Below, one piece after another: positions 8,400 to 15,980 of a stretch of 64,000 bases of DNA. Location: positions 124,001 to 188,000 of the forward strand of contig JANSYR010000014.1 of the NCBI GenBank assembly GCA_024742285.1. Direction: 5' to 3'. The translations under genes and the position numbers were made by a program. The notes beneath the pieces were generated by a model, which saw only the letters and a list, made by a program, of their open reading frames with translations, was not told the origin of the DNA and ran no database searches. This DNA is from a bacterium (GTDB lineage: Bacteria > Myxococcota_A > UBA9160 > UBA4427). How positions within the stretch are numbered: the first letter of the stretch is position 1; each line of letters opens with the position of its first letter.

Positions 8400-9968
8400 A
8401 TGGCGACGACCGATCTGCACCGACCGATCACCCACAGCGAGCTGATCGTGAACTCGCTCCGGCGCTGGCCTTCGCGGGAGGCGTTCCGGCAGGACGGCGT
8501 GTCCTGGACCTATCGGGAGACCGAGGCGCGTCTCGCGCGGGTCGTCCGCGTGCTCCAGGAGAAGGGACTCGGTCGTGGGGAGGGGGTCGGTGTCCTCTCG
8601 CCGAACCGACCGGAGGTCTGGCTCGGTCAAGCCGGCGCCGGGCTCGCCGGGGGTCGCTACACGGCGCTCCACCCGCTCGGCTCCTTCGACGATCATGAGT
8701 ACGCCTGCAACGAGGCTGAGCTGAAGATCCTGATGATCGATCCGAGCTTTGCCGAGCGGGCCGGCGAGCTCCTCGAAAAGTCCGCGGCCGTCGAGACGGT
8801 GCTGACCTTCGGCCCTTCGGAAGTCGGCGAAGACCTGAACGCGCTCGTCGATGCGGTGGGAGCCGCGACCCTCGAGCCGGGACCGAACGGGCCCGAGGAC
8901 ACGTCCTGGCTTCTCTATACCGGCGGGACGACGGGCGTCCCCAAGGCCGCGGAGCTGCCCGAGGCGGCGGTGGCGCACATGGCCCTCTCGGTCTCGAGCG
9001 GGTGGGACCTGCCGAAGGCGCGTCGCTATCTGGCCTGCGCGCCGATCACCCACGCAGCGGGAATGCTGATCTCGCCGACGCTGATGGCCGGGGGCACGGT
9101 GGTCCTGCAGAAGGGATTCGATCCCTCGCGCTGGCTCGACGAGGTCGTCCGGGAAGAGGCGACGCTCGCGCTGCTCGTGCCGACGATGATCTATGCCGTG
9201 CTCGATCATCCGGAGCTCGACGCCACCGACTTCCGCCGGCTCGAGACGATCATGTACGGCGCTTCGCCGATGTCGCCGTCGCGCCTCGTCGAAGGGATCG
9301 AGCGGATCGGGCCCGTCTTCGCCCAGCTCTACGGGCAGACCGAGTGCGGCGGGGTCGCGACGAGTCTCTGGCGGGAACACCACGACGTCTCGCGGATGGA
9401 TCGTCTCTCGAGCTGTGGGATCGAGATGCCGGGCGCGCGGGTCGCCGTCCTCGACGAGGAGGGGCACGCGGTCCCGGACGGCGAGGCCGGGGAGATCTGC
9501 GTGCAGGGCCCCGCGGTCATGCGGCGGTACTTCAAGCAGCCCGAGTTGACCGAGGGCACCCTCGTGGGCGGCTGGCTCCGGACCGGGGACATGGCGGTCC
9601 GCGACGAGGAGGGCTTCTTCACGATCGTCGATCGCAAGAAGGACATGATCGTGTCCGGCGGCTTCAACGTCTTTCCGCGCGAGATCGAGGACGTGCTGTC
9701 GACCCACCCGAGCGTCTCCGCGGCAGCCGTCATCGGCGTCCCGGACGAGAAGTGGGGGGAGGCCGTGAAGGCGATCGTGGTGGCACGTCCCGGCGAGACG
9801 GTCGACGGGGAGACGCTGATCGGGCTCGTCAAGGAGCGCAAGGGTCCCGTCTACGCGCCCAAGACCGTCGACGTGGTCGACGCGCTGCCGCTCACGGCGG
9901 TCGGGAAGCCCGACAAGAAGGTGCTCCGGGCGCAGTACTGGGGCGACGCCTCTCGCGGCGTGAACTAG
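8400..9968 (+). CDS. AMP-forming acyl-CoA synthetase (fatty-acid/aromatic-acid CoA ligase)
   Basis: 522-residue ANL-superfamily adenylating enzyme that activates a carboxylic acid with ATP and CoA. ATG 8400 is chosen because GGAGGACGAGG lies upstream and homology begins at once (HSELIVNSLRRWPSREAF). Core motifs are the P-loop YTGGTTGVPK (about 173-182), QLYGQTECGG (A5), GWLRTGDMA (A7), DRKKDMIVSGGFNVFPREIE (A8) and the terminal PLTAVGKPDKK with the catalytic Lys (A10). The P-loop is followed by AAELPEAA rather than the usual G-V. The clean A8/A10 set argues for an active fatty-acid or alicyclic-acid ligase. Divergent from the CaiB-type gene. Confidence 0.9.
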   Translation: MATTDLHRPITHSELIVNSLRRWPSREAFRQDGVSWTYRETEARLARVVRVLQEKGLGRGEGVGVLSPNRPEVWLGQAGAGLAGGRYTALHPLGSFDDHEYACNEAELKILMIDPSFAERAGELLEKSAAVETVLTFGPSEVGEDLNALVDAVGAATLEPGPNGPEDTSWLLYTGGTTGVPKAAELPEAAVAHMALSVSSGWDLPKARRYLACAPITHAAGMLISPTLMAGGTVVLQKGFDPSRWLDEVVREEATLALLVPTMIYAVLDHPELDATDFRRLETIMYGASPMSPSRLVEGIERIGPVFAQLYGQTECGGVATSLWREHHDVSRMDRLSSCGIEMPGARVAVLDEEGHAVPDGEAGEICVQGPAVMRRYFKQPELTEGTLVGGWLRTGDMAVRDEEGFFTIVDRKKDMIVSGGFNVFPREIEDVLSTHPSVSAAAVIGVPDEKWGEAVKAIVVARPGETVDGETLIGLVKERKGPVYAPKTVDVVDALPLTAVGKPDKKVLRAQYWGDASRGVN

Positions 9969-10009
9969 CCGGCAGGAAACCCCCGCGCCCGACGGTTTCT
10001 ACGACCGAA

Positions 10010-10031
10010 ATACACGGTCGTTCGCGTGTAT
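10010..10031. promoter_or_regulatory. Interrupted palindrome ATACACG-N8-CGTGTAT
   Basis: A 7-bp inverted repeat, ATACACG (10010-10016) and CGTGTAT (10025-10031), separated by 8 nt. The size and AT content relative to its surroundings suit a dimeric regulator site. It lies between the 3' ends of the ligase gene and the ABM gene, an odd place for an operator, so it may be a processing or termination element or a relic. Confidence 0.25.
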
Positions 10032-10059
10032 CGACGACGAAAGTCGAGGCGCGGGGCGA

Positions 10060-10416
10060 TCAACGCTCGAGCCGGACCGAGGGGCGGAAGACCGGCGGCG
10101 ACATGGCCTCGAGGGCGGTCCGTAGCGCTTCGCTCGGCTCTCCCAGGAGCGTCAACTTCTTCATCTTCCTGCAGGCCGCGAGCGCTTCGCCGAAGCGGGC
10201 GTAGTTCTGGAAGTGGAAGAGGAGGGCGTCGGAGTCGGCATAGCGCTCGACGACGCGGGCCTCGGACGCGGCTTCGTCGACGTACCACTCGTAGGCGAGC
10301 AGTCCCGGTTCGGTCGCGCCGCAGTGCTCGATCACCCGCCCCACGACTTCGCGCAGCGCGTCCGCCCGGCCGGGAAGGATCTCGGATTCCACGAAGACGG
10401 TGATCTCTTTGCTCAT
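10060..10416 (-). CDS. Antibiotic biosynthesis monooxygenase (ABM) domain protein
   Basis: 118-residue single-domain ABM/quinol-monooxygenase-like protein with a dimeric alpha-beta ferredoxin-type fold. The pattern SKEITVFVESEILPGRADAL, then LLAYEWYVDEA, RVVERYADSDALLFH and the late GEPSEAL segment match family members that oxidise quinols or act on acyl or aromatic substrates without a cofactor. Its ATG overlaps the TGA of the upstream HxlR-type gene (ATGA, 10413-10416), so the two are translationally coupled. This suggests it is the regulator's main target. The substrate is unknown. Confidence 0.75.
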   Translation of the reverse strand: MSKEITVFVESEILPGRADALREVVGRVIEHCGATEPGLLAYEWYVDEAASEARVVERYADSDALLFHFQNYARFGEALAACRKMKKLTLLGEPSEALRTALEAMSPPVFRPSVRLER

Positions 10417-10898
10417 GTCCGGAGGCTAGCGCGCCGCTTCTTTCGTTTTCGGCCCGCTGGTCCCGGCGCCCACTCGAGCTTGCCGGGCTCGATCGGCCGG
10501 CCCTCGTGGTCCACGGCGAGGAGCGCGGCGACCTCGCGATGGCTGTCCTGCTCGCGCGCGACCAGCGGCACGTCGTCCTCCCCGAAGACCCAGCGATCGG
10601 ACCAGAGGCGCATGGCCGTCAGGACGAGCCAGAGATCACGACCCTTCTTCGTGAGCCGGTACGCATAGCGCTCGCCGGGCTCGGGCAGTCGTTCCTTCTC
10701 GAGCACGCCGCTCTCGACGAGCTTGCGGAGACGGTCGCTCAGGATGTTCTTCGCGATGCCCAGGCTCTCCTGGAACTCGGAGAAGCGCGTCTTGTCGAAG
10801 AACGCATCGCGGACGATCAGGAGCGTCCACCAGTCTCCGACCTGCTCGAGCGCCTGAGCGACGCCACAGTTCATCTCCTCGAAGCGCTTGCGGGACAT
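10413..10898 (-). CDS. HxlR-type winged helix-turn-helix transcriptional regulator
   Basis: 161 residues with a typical HxlR/DUF24 wHTH. CGVAQALEQVGDWWTLLIVR carries the redox-sensitive N-terminal Cys (residue 11) and the WTLLIVRDA helix. FSEFQESLGIAKNILSDRLR is the recognition helix region and YRLTKKGRDL the wing. Such regulators often sense electrophiles or quinones through that Cys. The extended basic C-terminus (RKRKKRRASLRT) is unusual. Good Shine-Dalgarno (GGAG 7 nt upstream). First gene of the pair with the ABM gene; a candidate operator lies 32 nt upstream and the isomerase-SDR-LLM-VOC operon is divergent. Confidence 0.9.
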   Translation of the reverse strand: MSRKRFEEMNCGVAQALEQVGDWWTLLIVRDAFFDKTRFSEFQESLGIAKNILSDRLRKLVESGVLEKERLPEPGERYAYRLTKKGRDLWLVLTAMRLWSDRWVFGEDDVPLVAREQDSHREVAALLAVDHEGRPIEPGKLEWAPGPAGRKRKKRRASLRT

Positions 10899-10929
10899 CG
10901 GCCGCTCCTCGTGATCGGGTCGGCAATAC

Positions 10930-10948
10930 AGGTTGCGTTACAAAACCT
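10930..10948. promoter_or_regulatory. Candidate HxlR operator AGGTT-N9-AACCT
   Basis: Inverted repeat AGGTT (10930-10934) and AACCT (10944-10948) in the divergent 149-nt region between the HxlR-type gene and the isomerase gene, within an unusually AT-rich patch that includes GTTACAAAACC. HxlR proteins usually bind such spaced inverted repeats next to their own promoter. Here the site is well placed to control both directions. Confidence 0.4.
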
Positions 10949-11047
10949 TATCGTCTAGCGTCTCGATCCACAAGCCCGGCCGATCCCTTCGTTCGCGGCG
11001 GGCGCCGCGTGTGAAGAAGCCCAGCGAACCCAGGGAAGAGCGCATCC

Positions 11048-11665
11048 ATGGCCGAGCCCTCCGTCGAGTTCCATTTCGACTTCGGAAGTCCGAATGCCTA
11101 CCTGAGCCACGTCGTGATCCCTGCGGTCGAAGAGCGGACCGGCGTGAAGTTCCGCTACGTCCCCGTCCTGCTGGGTGGCCTCTTCAAGGCGACGGGCAAC
11201 GCGTCACCGGCGGTCACCCTCGCCGGGATCAAGAACAAGGGCGAGTACCAGCGGATCGAGATGCAGCGCTTCCTCACGAAGCACGGGATCACGAGCTTCC
11301 ACTCCAATCCGCATTTCCCCGTCAACACGCTCCAGATCATGCGCGGAGCGATCGCGGCGGAATCCCTCGGCTGCTTCGAGCGCTACGTCGACGAGGTCTA
11401 CCGGCACATGTGGTCCGATCCGAGGAAGATGGACGACCCCGAAGTGATCCGGTCGGCGTTCGACGAGTCCGGCCTTCCGACCGAGGCGCTCTTCGAGGGC
11501 ATGCAGGACCCCGAGGTCAAGGCGAAGCTGATCGCCAACACGGACGCGTCGGTCGCGCGTGGCAACTTCGGGTCGCCGACCTTCTTCGTCGACGACGAGA
11601 TCTTCTTCGGGAAGGACAAGCTCCGTGACGCCGAGGAGGAGATCCTGGCGCGCAAGAACGCCTGA
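11048..11665 (+). CDS. DsbA-family 2-hydroxychromene-2-carboxylate isomerase-like protein
   Basis: 205-residue kappa-class GST/DsbA-fold protein. The N-terminal FHFDFGSPNAYLS replaces the CxxC of DsbA with Ser, as in glutathione-dependent HCCA isomerases. The C-terminal GNFGSPTFFVDDEIFFGKD contains the cis-Pro loop and the family ending. Family members isomerise 2-hydroxychromene-2-carboxylate in naphthalene catabolism or act as GST-kappa enzymes; many genomic homologues have other ring substrates. There is no signal peptide, so it is cytosolic. First gene of a plus-strand run (this, SDR, LLM, VOC) with a 50-nt gap to the next gene. Confidence 0.85.
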   Translation: MAEPSVEFHFDFGSPNAYLSHVVIPAVEERTGVKFRYVPVLLGGLFKATGNASPAVTLAGIKNKGEYQRIEMQRFLTKHGITSFHSNPHFPVNTLQIMRGAIAAESLGCFERYVDEVYRHMWSDPRKMDDPEVIRSAFDESGLPTEALFEGMQDPEVKAKLIANTDASVARGNFGSPTFFVDDEIFFGKDKLRDAEEEILARKNA

Positions 11666-11715
11666 TCTCCCGTCGCTCCAACCCATCCGATCGTGCCCCA
11701 TCAGGAGGATTTCCC

Positions 11716-12486
11716 ATGAGCAAACCCGTCTGTCTCGTGATCGGCGCCGGCGCCGGTATCGGCGGAAACGTCGGCAAGCGCTTCGCCCGCGACGGCTATC
11801 ACGCCGTTCTCTGTCGTCGAAGCGACGAGGAAGGCCTCCAGCGACTCGTCGGGGAGATCGAAGCCGAGGGCGGAACGGCGACCGGCTACCTCCTCGACGC
11901 TTCGAAGCCCGACACGATCGAAGACCGCGTCGCAGCAGTCGAGGCCGAGATCGGCCCGATCGAGGTCGTCCTCTTCAATCTGGGCGCACAGATCGGGAGC
12001 CGGCCGCTCGCCGCGACGAGCTACAAGGCATTCGAACTCGGCTGGCGGCTCGCGACCTTCGCGCTCTTCCGGGTGGCGAGCGCGGTCTGCCCGGCGATGG
12101 AAGAGCGCGGGAAGGGCACGATCCTCGTGACCTCCGCGACGGCCGCGGTCCGCGGCAACGCGGGCCAGCATTCCCACGCCGCGGCGATGGGCGGCCGGCG
12201 AATGCTCTGCCAGACCCTGAACGCCGAGTTCGCCTCGAAGGGAATCCACGTCGCGCACATTCTGATCGACGGGGCCGTCGATGCGCCGGACACGCTCGGC
12301 AAGCTCCTCGGTCCGGAGCGCTTCGAGCAGCTGCGGGACGCGATGGGGCGTGAGAAGGACGGGTTGATGCTCCCGTCCGAGATGGCGGAGACCTATCTTC
12401 ACGTCGCCAAGCAGCATCGCTCGTGCTGGACCCACGAGATCGACCTGCGCGCCTACTCCGACACCGCCTGGTGGAACCACGAATGA
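11716..12486 (+). CDS. SDR-fold protein with degenerate catalytic motif
   Basis: 256 residues with a Rossmann N-terminus, VIGAGAGIGGNVGKRFAR (G-x-G-x-G-I-G variant), and the typical SDR secondary pattern. The Ser-containing strand is present as TILVTSATAAVRG. The YxxxK position, however, reads HAAAM in HSHAAAMGGRRML, so both the catalytic Tyr and Lys appear lost. Some related SDRs have Phe instead of Tyr and keep Lys; here neither remains. It may be a binding or regulatory partner or use another chemistry. Very strong Shine-Dalgarno (AGGAGG). The last codon overlaps the start of the LLM gene (ATGA), so it is tightly coupled to that flavoenzyme. Confidence 0.8.
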   Translation: MSKPVCLVIGAGAGIGGNVGKRFARDGYHAVLCRRSDEEGLQRLVGEIEAEGGTATGYLLDASKPDTIEDRVAAVEAEIGPIEVVLFNLGAQIGSRPLAATSYKAFELGWRLATFALFRVASAVCPAMEERGKGTILVTSATAAVRGNAGQHSHAAAMGGRRMLCQTLNAEFASKGIHVAHILIDGAVDAPDTLGKLLGPERFEQLRDAMGREKDGLMLPSEMAETYLHVAKQHRSCWTHEIDLRAYSDTAWWNHE

Positions 12487-13526
12487 AGATCGCGATCTCG
12501 ATCGGCAGCGCCTACTACGACGGGCACGACTGGGAGGAGATGCTCGAGTTCGTCGAAGCCGCCGACGCGATGGGCATCGATTCGGTCTGGTCCGCCGAGG
12601 CCTGGGGGATGGACGCGGTCGTCGCGCTCGGCGTGCTCGCCGGGCGTACCAAGCAGATCCGTCTCGGCACGGGGATCATGCAGATCAGCGCGCGGACGCC
12701 GGCCTCGACGGCGATGACCGCGATGTCCCTCGATCGCGTCTCGAACGGGCGATTCCTGCTGGGCCTCGGCGCGAGCGGTCCGCAGGTCGTCGAGGGCCTC
12801 CACGGGCTGCCCTTCGCGAAGCCGATGTCCCGGATGCGCGAGTACGTCGAAATCGTGCGGATGGCGACGGCGGGGGAGCGCCTCCGGATCGACGGCGAGC
12901 ATCTCGTGCTGCCGCGCCCCGGTGGAGAGGGGAAGGCGCTCCGCCTGTCGATGCCGCCGAAGCGGATCCCGATCTACCTGGCGACGCTCGGGGTGAAGTC
13001 GCTCGAGATGACCGGGGAGATCGCCGACGGTTGGCTCGGGACGTCGTTCATTCCCGAGCAAGCCGACGCCCATCTCGCACATATTGCAAAGGGTGCCGAG
13101 CGCGCCGGACGCTCGCTCGACGACATCGAGATCGAGGTGAACTCGATGGTCGCGGTCTCCGACGACGTCGAGGGCCTGCTCGATCGTACCCGGCAGGGGA
13201 TGGCCTTCACGCTGGGTGCGATGGGCTCGGCGAGGACGAACTTCTACAACGACGCCTACTGCCGGAGCGGGTGGGAAGAGGTGTCGAAGGAAGTGCAGCG
13301 GCTCTGGATCGGTGGTGACAAGAAGGCGGCGATCGCTGCGGTTCCCGACGAGATGCTCCTGCAGGCGTACCTGATCGGGACCGAGGACCGCGTGCGCGAA
13401 CGGATCCGAGCGTTCCGGGACGCGGGGGTGGACGTCTTCCGCCTCGCGCCGCAGGGCCGGACGGTGAAGGAGCGCATCGCCAACCTCGAGTACCAGGCAG
13501 ATCTGATCCGATCGGAGACGAGCTGA
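12483..13526 (+). CDS. LLM class flavin/F420-dependent oxidoreductase
   Basis: 347-residue luciferase-like monooxygenase-fold enzyme (TIM barrel). It begins at ATG 12483, overlapping the SDR stop by 4 nt. Landmarks are MKIAISIGSAYYDG, GIDSVWSAEAWGMDA, IRLGTGIMQISARTP (cofactor region), FLLGLGASGPQVVEG and ADGWLGTSFIPEQ. Members of this subgroup use coenzyme F420 or FMN; the SAEAWG block resembles F420-dependent enzymes, but I cannot decide. Likely redox step of the isomerase-SDR-LLM-VOC operon, acting on a hydrophobic cyclic compound. Confidence 0.9.
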   Translation: MKIAISIGSAYYDGHDWEEMLEFVEAADAMGIDSVWSAEAWGMDAVVALGVLAGRTKQIRLGTGIMQISARTPASTAMTAMSLDRVSNGRFLLGLGASGPQVVEGLHGLPFAKPMSRMREYVEIVRMATAGERLRIDGEHLVLPRPGGEGKALRLSMPPKRIPIYLATLGVKSLEMTGEIADGWLGTSFIPEQADAHLAHIAKGAERAGRSLDDIEIEVNSMVAVSDDVEGLLDRTRQGMAFTLGAMGSARTNFYNDAYCRSGWEEVSKEVQRLWIGGDKKAAIAAVPDEMLLQAYLIGTEDRVRERIRAFRDAGVDVFRLAPQGRTVKERIANLEYQADLIRSETS

Positions 13527-13566
13527 GCGGCGCGCTCGATCCGAGCTCGTCCCAGGAGGCGCGAAG

Positions 13567-14094
13567 ATGAGTCGACGATTCGGAGAGATCCGGCAGAACG
13601 GCTACGTGGTCCGAGACATCGAGGCGGCGATGCGCCACTGGGTCGACGTGATCGGCGTCGGGCCCTGGTTCTATCTCGAACGGGCGCCGATCGACCACTT
13701 CACCTATCGCGGCGAACCGTCGGATCTCGAGGTGAGCATCGCGCTCACGAACTCGGGGCCGCTCCAGATCGAGCTGATCGAGCAGCGGAACGACGCGCCG
13801 TCGGGGTATCGCGATTTCCTGGCGGCGGGTCATGAAGGGCTCCAACACGTGGCCTACTGGACCGAGGACTTCGACGCCGAGCTCGCCCGGGCGAAGGGGA
13901 TGGGCCTCGAGGAGCTCCAGGCCGGTCAGGTGAACGGCTCCGACGGGCGCTTCGTTTACTTCGAGACCGGCGGACATCCGGGGACGGTGGTCGAGATCTC
14001 CGAAGTGAGCGGGCCGAAGGGGAAGCTCTTCCAGCGCATCCGGGAGATCGCAGGCGGGTGGGACGGAAGCGATCCGATCCGCCGCATCGGTTAG
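13567..14094 (+). CDS. VOC superfamily (glyoxalase-like) protein
   Basis: 175-residue vicinal-oxygen-chelate protein with two beta-alpha-beta-beta-beta modules. The first is GYVVRDIEAAMRHWVDVIGV to QIELIEQRND; the second starts at GLQHVAYWTEDFDAELARA and ends TVVEISEVSG. Candidate metal ligands are the His in GLQHVAYW and the Glu in VEISE; the first module lacks an obvious His. Family roles include dioxygenases, epimerases and isomerases. Good Shine-Dalgarno (AGGAGG, 13554-13559). Fourth gene of the operon, 40 nt after the LLM stop. Confidence 0.85.
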   Translation: MSRRFGEIRQNGYVVRDIEAAMRHWVDVIGVGPWFYLERAPIDHFTYRGEPSDLEVSIALTNSGPLQIELIEQRNDAPSGYRDFLAAGHEGLQHVAYWTEDFDAELARAKGMGLEELQAGQVNGSDGRFVYFETGGHPGTVVEISEVSGPKGKLFQRIREIAGGWDGSDPIRRIG

Positions 14095-14132
14095 TCGTCG
14101 TCTCCGCCTGACGCGTCCAGTGGCCCGCGCGT

Positions 14133-14903
14133 TCAGCGCGGCATCTGTCCGTCGTCGACGATGACGACGGTGCCCGTGACCATCTCCGAGGCCGGGGACA
14201 GCAGATAGAGCATCGTGCTGTCGAGCTGCTCCGGCTTTCCGATCCGCTTGCGTGGGAACGCCTGCGCCAGGTCGCCCATGCGCTCGAGCATGCCGTCCAT
14301 CATCTCCGACTCGAAGGAGCCGGGCGCGATGCCGGTCACGTTGATCTCGTAGCGCGCCCACTCGACGCCCAGGACCTCCGTCATGCGAATGACCGCCGAC
14401 TTCGTGACGGAGTAGAGCGCGGCGCCGATGCCCGAGTACGAGGTGGCGCCGACCGACGAGATGTTGACGATCCGCCCCGGCCTCTTCAGCTCGATCAGGC
14501 GTCGACCGACCTCGCAGGCGAGGATCCAGGGGCCACGAAGATTGGTGTCGAAGACCGTGTTGATCAGGTCGAGGGACATCTTGTGCGCGCGCTGGGCGTC
14601 CGGAACGCCCGCGTTGTTGACCAGGACCTGCACCGGCGCGCCGAGCAGCTCCTCCACCCGCCCGGGCGCGGCCTTCACCGCCTCGGCGTCGGTCATGTCG
14701 AGCGGAAACGGCACGGCCGTCCCGCCCCGTGCCTCGATCTCCTTGGCGACCTCTTCGAGGCGCTCGACCCGGCGGCCGGCCAGGGCCACCTTGGCGCCGC
14801 AGTCGGCGATCAGGTTGGCGAAGCGGCGGCCGAGGCCCGAGGTCGCGCCGGTGACGAGGGCGACCTGTCCGTCGAGGTTGGCCGTGATGCTGGGTTCGCT
14901 CAT
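14133..14903 (-). CDS. Short-chain dehydrogenase/reductase (classical SDR)
   Basis: 256-residue NAD(P)-dependent oxidoreductase with all classical motifs: TGATSGLG (cofactor), NNAG, NISSVGATSY with the catalytic Ser, and YSVTK (Tyr and Lys). The C-terminal TGTVVIVDDGQMPR matches the usual SDR ending. Unlike the SDR of the preceding plus-strand operon, the active site is intact. It lies 37 nt downstream of the LLM gene on the same strand, giving a second LLM-SDR pair in this window and implying alternating flavin- and nicotinamide-dependent steps on a ketone or alcohol substrate. Converges with the VOC gene. Confidence 0.92.
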   Translation of the reverse strand: MSEPSITANLDGQVALVTGATSGLGRRFANLIADCGAKVALAGRRVERLEEVAKEIEARGGTAVPFPLDMTDAEAVKAAPGRVEELLGAPVQVLVNNAGVPDAQRAHKMSLDLINTVFDTNLRGPWILACEVGRRLIELKRPGRIVNISSVGATSYSGIGAALYSVTKSAVIRMTEVLGVEWARYEINVTGIAPGSFESEMMDGMLERMGDLAQAFPRKRIGKPEQLDSTMLYLLSPASEMVTGTVVIVDDGQMPR

Positions 14904-14940
14904 CGAGAGGGTCTCCTTGGGGAAGGGGGATGCGGCACGC

Positions 14941-15948
14941 TCAGCGGAGCTTCTCGATCAGCTCGCTGATCGCCAGGATGGACTGCGCTGCGACGGCAGG
15001 CTGGATGTCCCGCGAGCCGGGGACGATCCGGAGGTAGTCGAGGCCGGTGGCGCAGACCTCTTCGAGCCGGGCGAGCGCCGCGTCGGGCGGCTCGGCGATC
15101 CCGAACTGGTGGATGAACTCGTTCTCGAGGGCCTGGGCGTGGGCCCCCGCGGAGACCGCGTGATTCTTCATGTCGTACGACTCGCGCAGGTGGCGGGCGG
15201 CGCCGCGGACTTCTTCGGGGAGGGAGTCGATGTCCATGCCGGCGAACCCGGAGAAGTGGGCGAAGACCGAGAGGCTTCCTCGGATCGACTCGCGCGCGAC
15301 CTCACGGTCGTCGTTCACGACGCAGTTCACGTAGGCACCGAAGCGGAGCGCGCCGGGGTCGCGGCCCGCCTCCTCGGCCGCCGCGCGGGCGCGGGCGATG
15401 CAGTCCCGGAGGCGCGCCGGGTTCGCACCGACCGCGAAGCAGATCCGGTCCGCCCTCCGCGCCGCGAGCTCGATGACCTTCGGACCGGTCGCGGCGACCT
15501 CGATCGGTACGTAGGGGACGTCGATTCCGTCCAGCCACTCGATCCGGCTCTCGGTGCCTTCACGGTCGACGGTCTCGCCGTCGAGATAGGCGCGCAGTCG
15601 CGTGACGTAGGTCTCGAAGTCGCCGGGAGGCGCGGGCTTGCGGCCGATCTTCGCCATCGAGGAGTCGCCGCGGCCGATCCCGAGGACGACCCGCCCGCCG
15701 CTCTCGACCTGCAGGCCGAGGGCCGCGCTCGCGGTCACCGCCGCGTCGCGGCTCACCGGATTCGTCACGCCCGTGCCGAGCTCGATCCGTTCGGTCGCGC
15801 CGGCCGCGAGCATGAGTTGGCTCCAGACCTCGGGGGTGAGGTTCTGCGTGTCCGCGTAGACCATGCTGTCGAAGCGGCGCTCCTCGGCGTTGCGAGCCAT
15901 CGCGGCGGTGCCACCCGGGCTGGTGAAGGTCAGGAGTCCGATCTGCAT
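14941..15948 (-). CDS. LLM class flavin/F420-dependent oxidoreductase
   Basis: 335-residue TIM-barrel luciferase-like enzyme resembling F420-dependent methylenetetrahydromethanopterin-reductase-type members. Evidence: QIGLLTFTSPGGTAAMARNA, SMVYADTQNLTPEVWSQL, RIELGTGVTNPVSRDA, VVLGIGRGDSSMAKIG and EVAATGPKVIELAARRADRI. The GxGRGDSS loop and the TGP element line the cofactor pocket. Probably cytosolic and co-transcribed with the downstream SDR. It starts 32 nt after the stop of the TolB/TPR lipoprotein gene on the same strand. Only distantly similar to the LLM protein at 12.5 kb. Confidence 0.9.
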   Translation of the reverse strand: MQIGLLTFTSPGGTAAMARNAEERRFDSMVYADTQNLTPEVWSQLMLAAGATERIELGTGVTNPVSRDAAVTASAALGLQVESGGRVVLGIGRGDSSMAKIGRKPAPPGDFETYVTRLRAYLDGETVDREGTESRIEWLDGIDVPYVPIEVAATGPKVIELAARRADRICFAVGANPARLRDCIARARAAAEEAGRDPGALRFGAYVNCVVNDDREVARESIRGSLSVFAHFSGFAGMDIDSLPEEVRGAARHLRESYDMKNHAVSAGAHAQALENEFIHQFGIAEPPDAALARLEEVCATGLDYLRIVPGSRDIQPAVAAQSILAISELIEKLR

Positions 15949-15980
15949 CGTGCGGCCTCTCTTTCGATCGCGAGGGCGTT

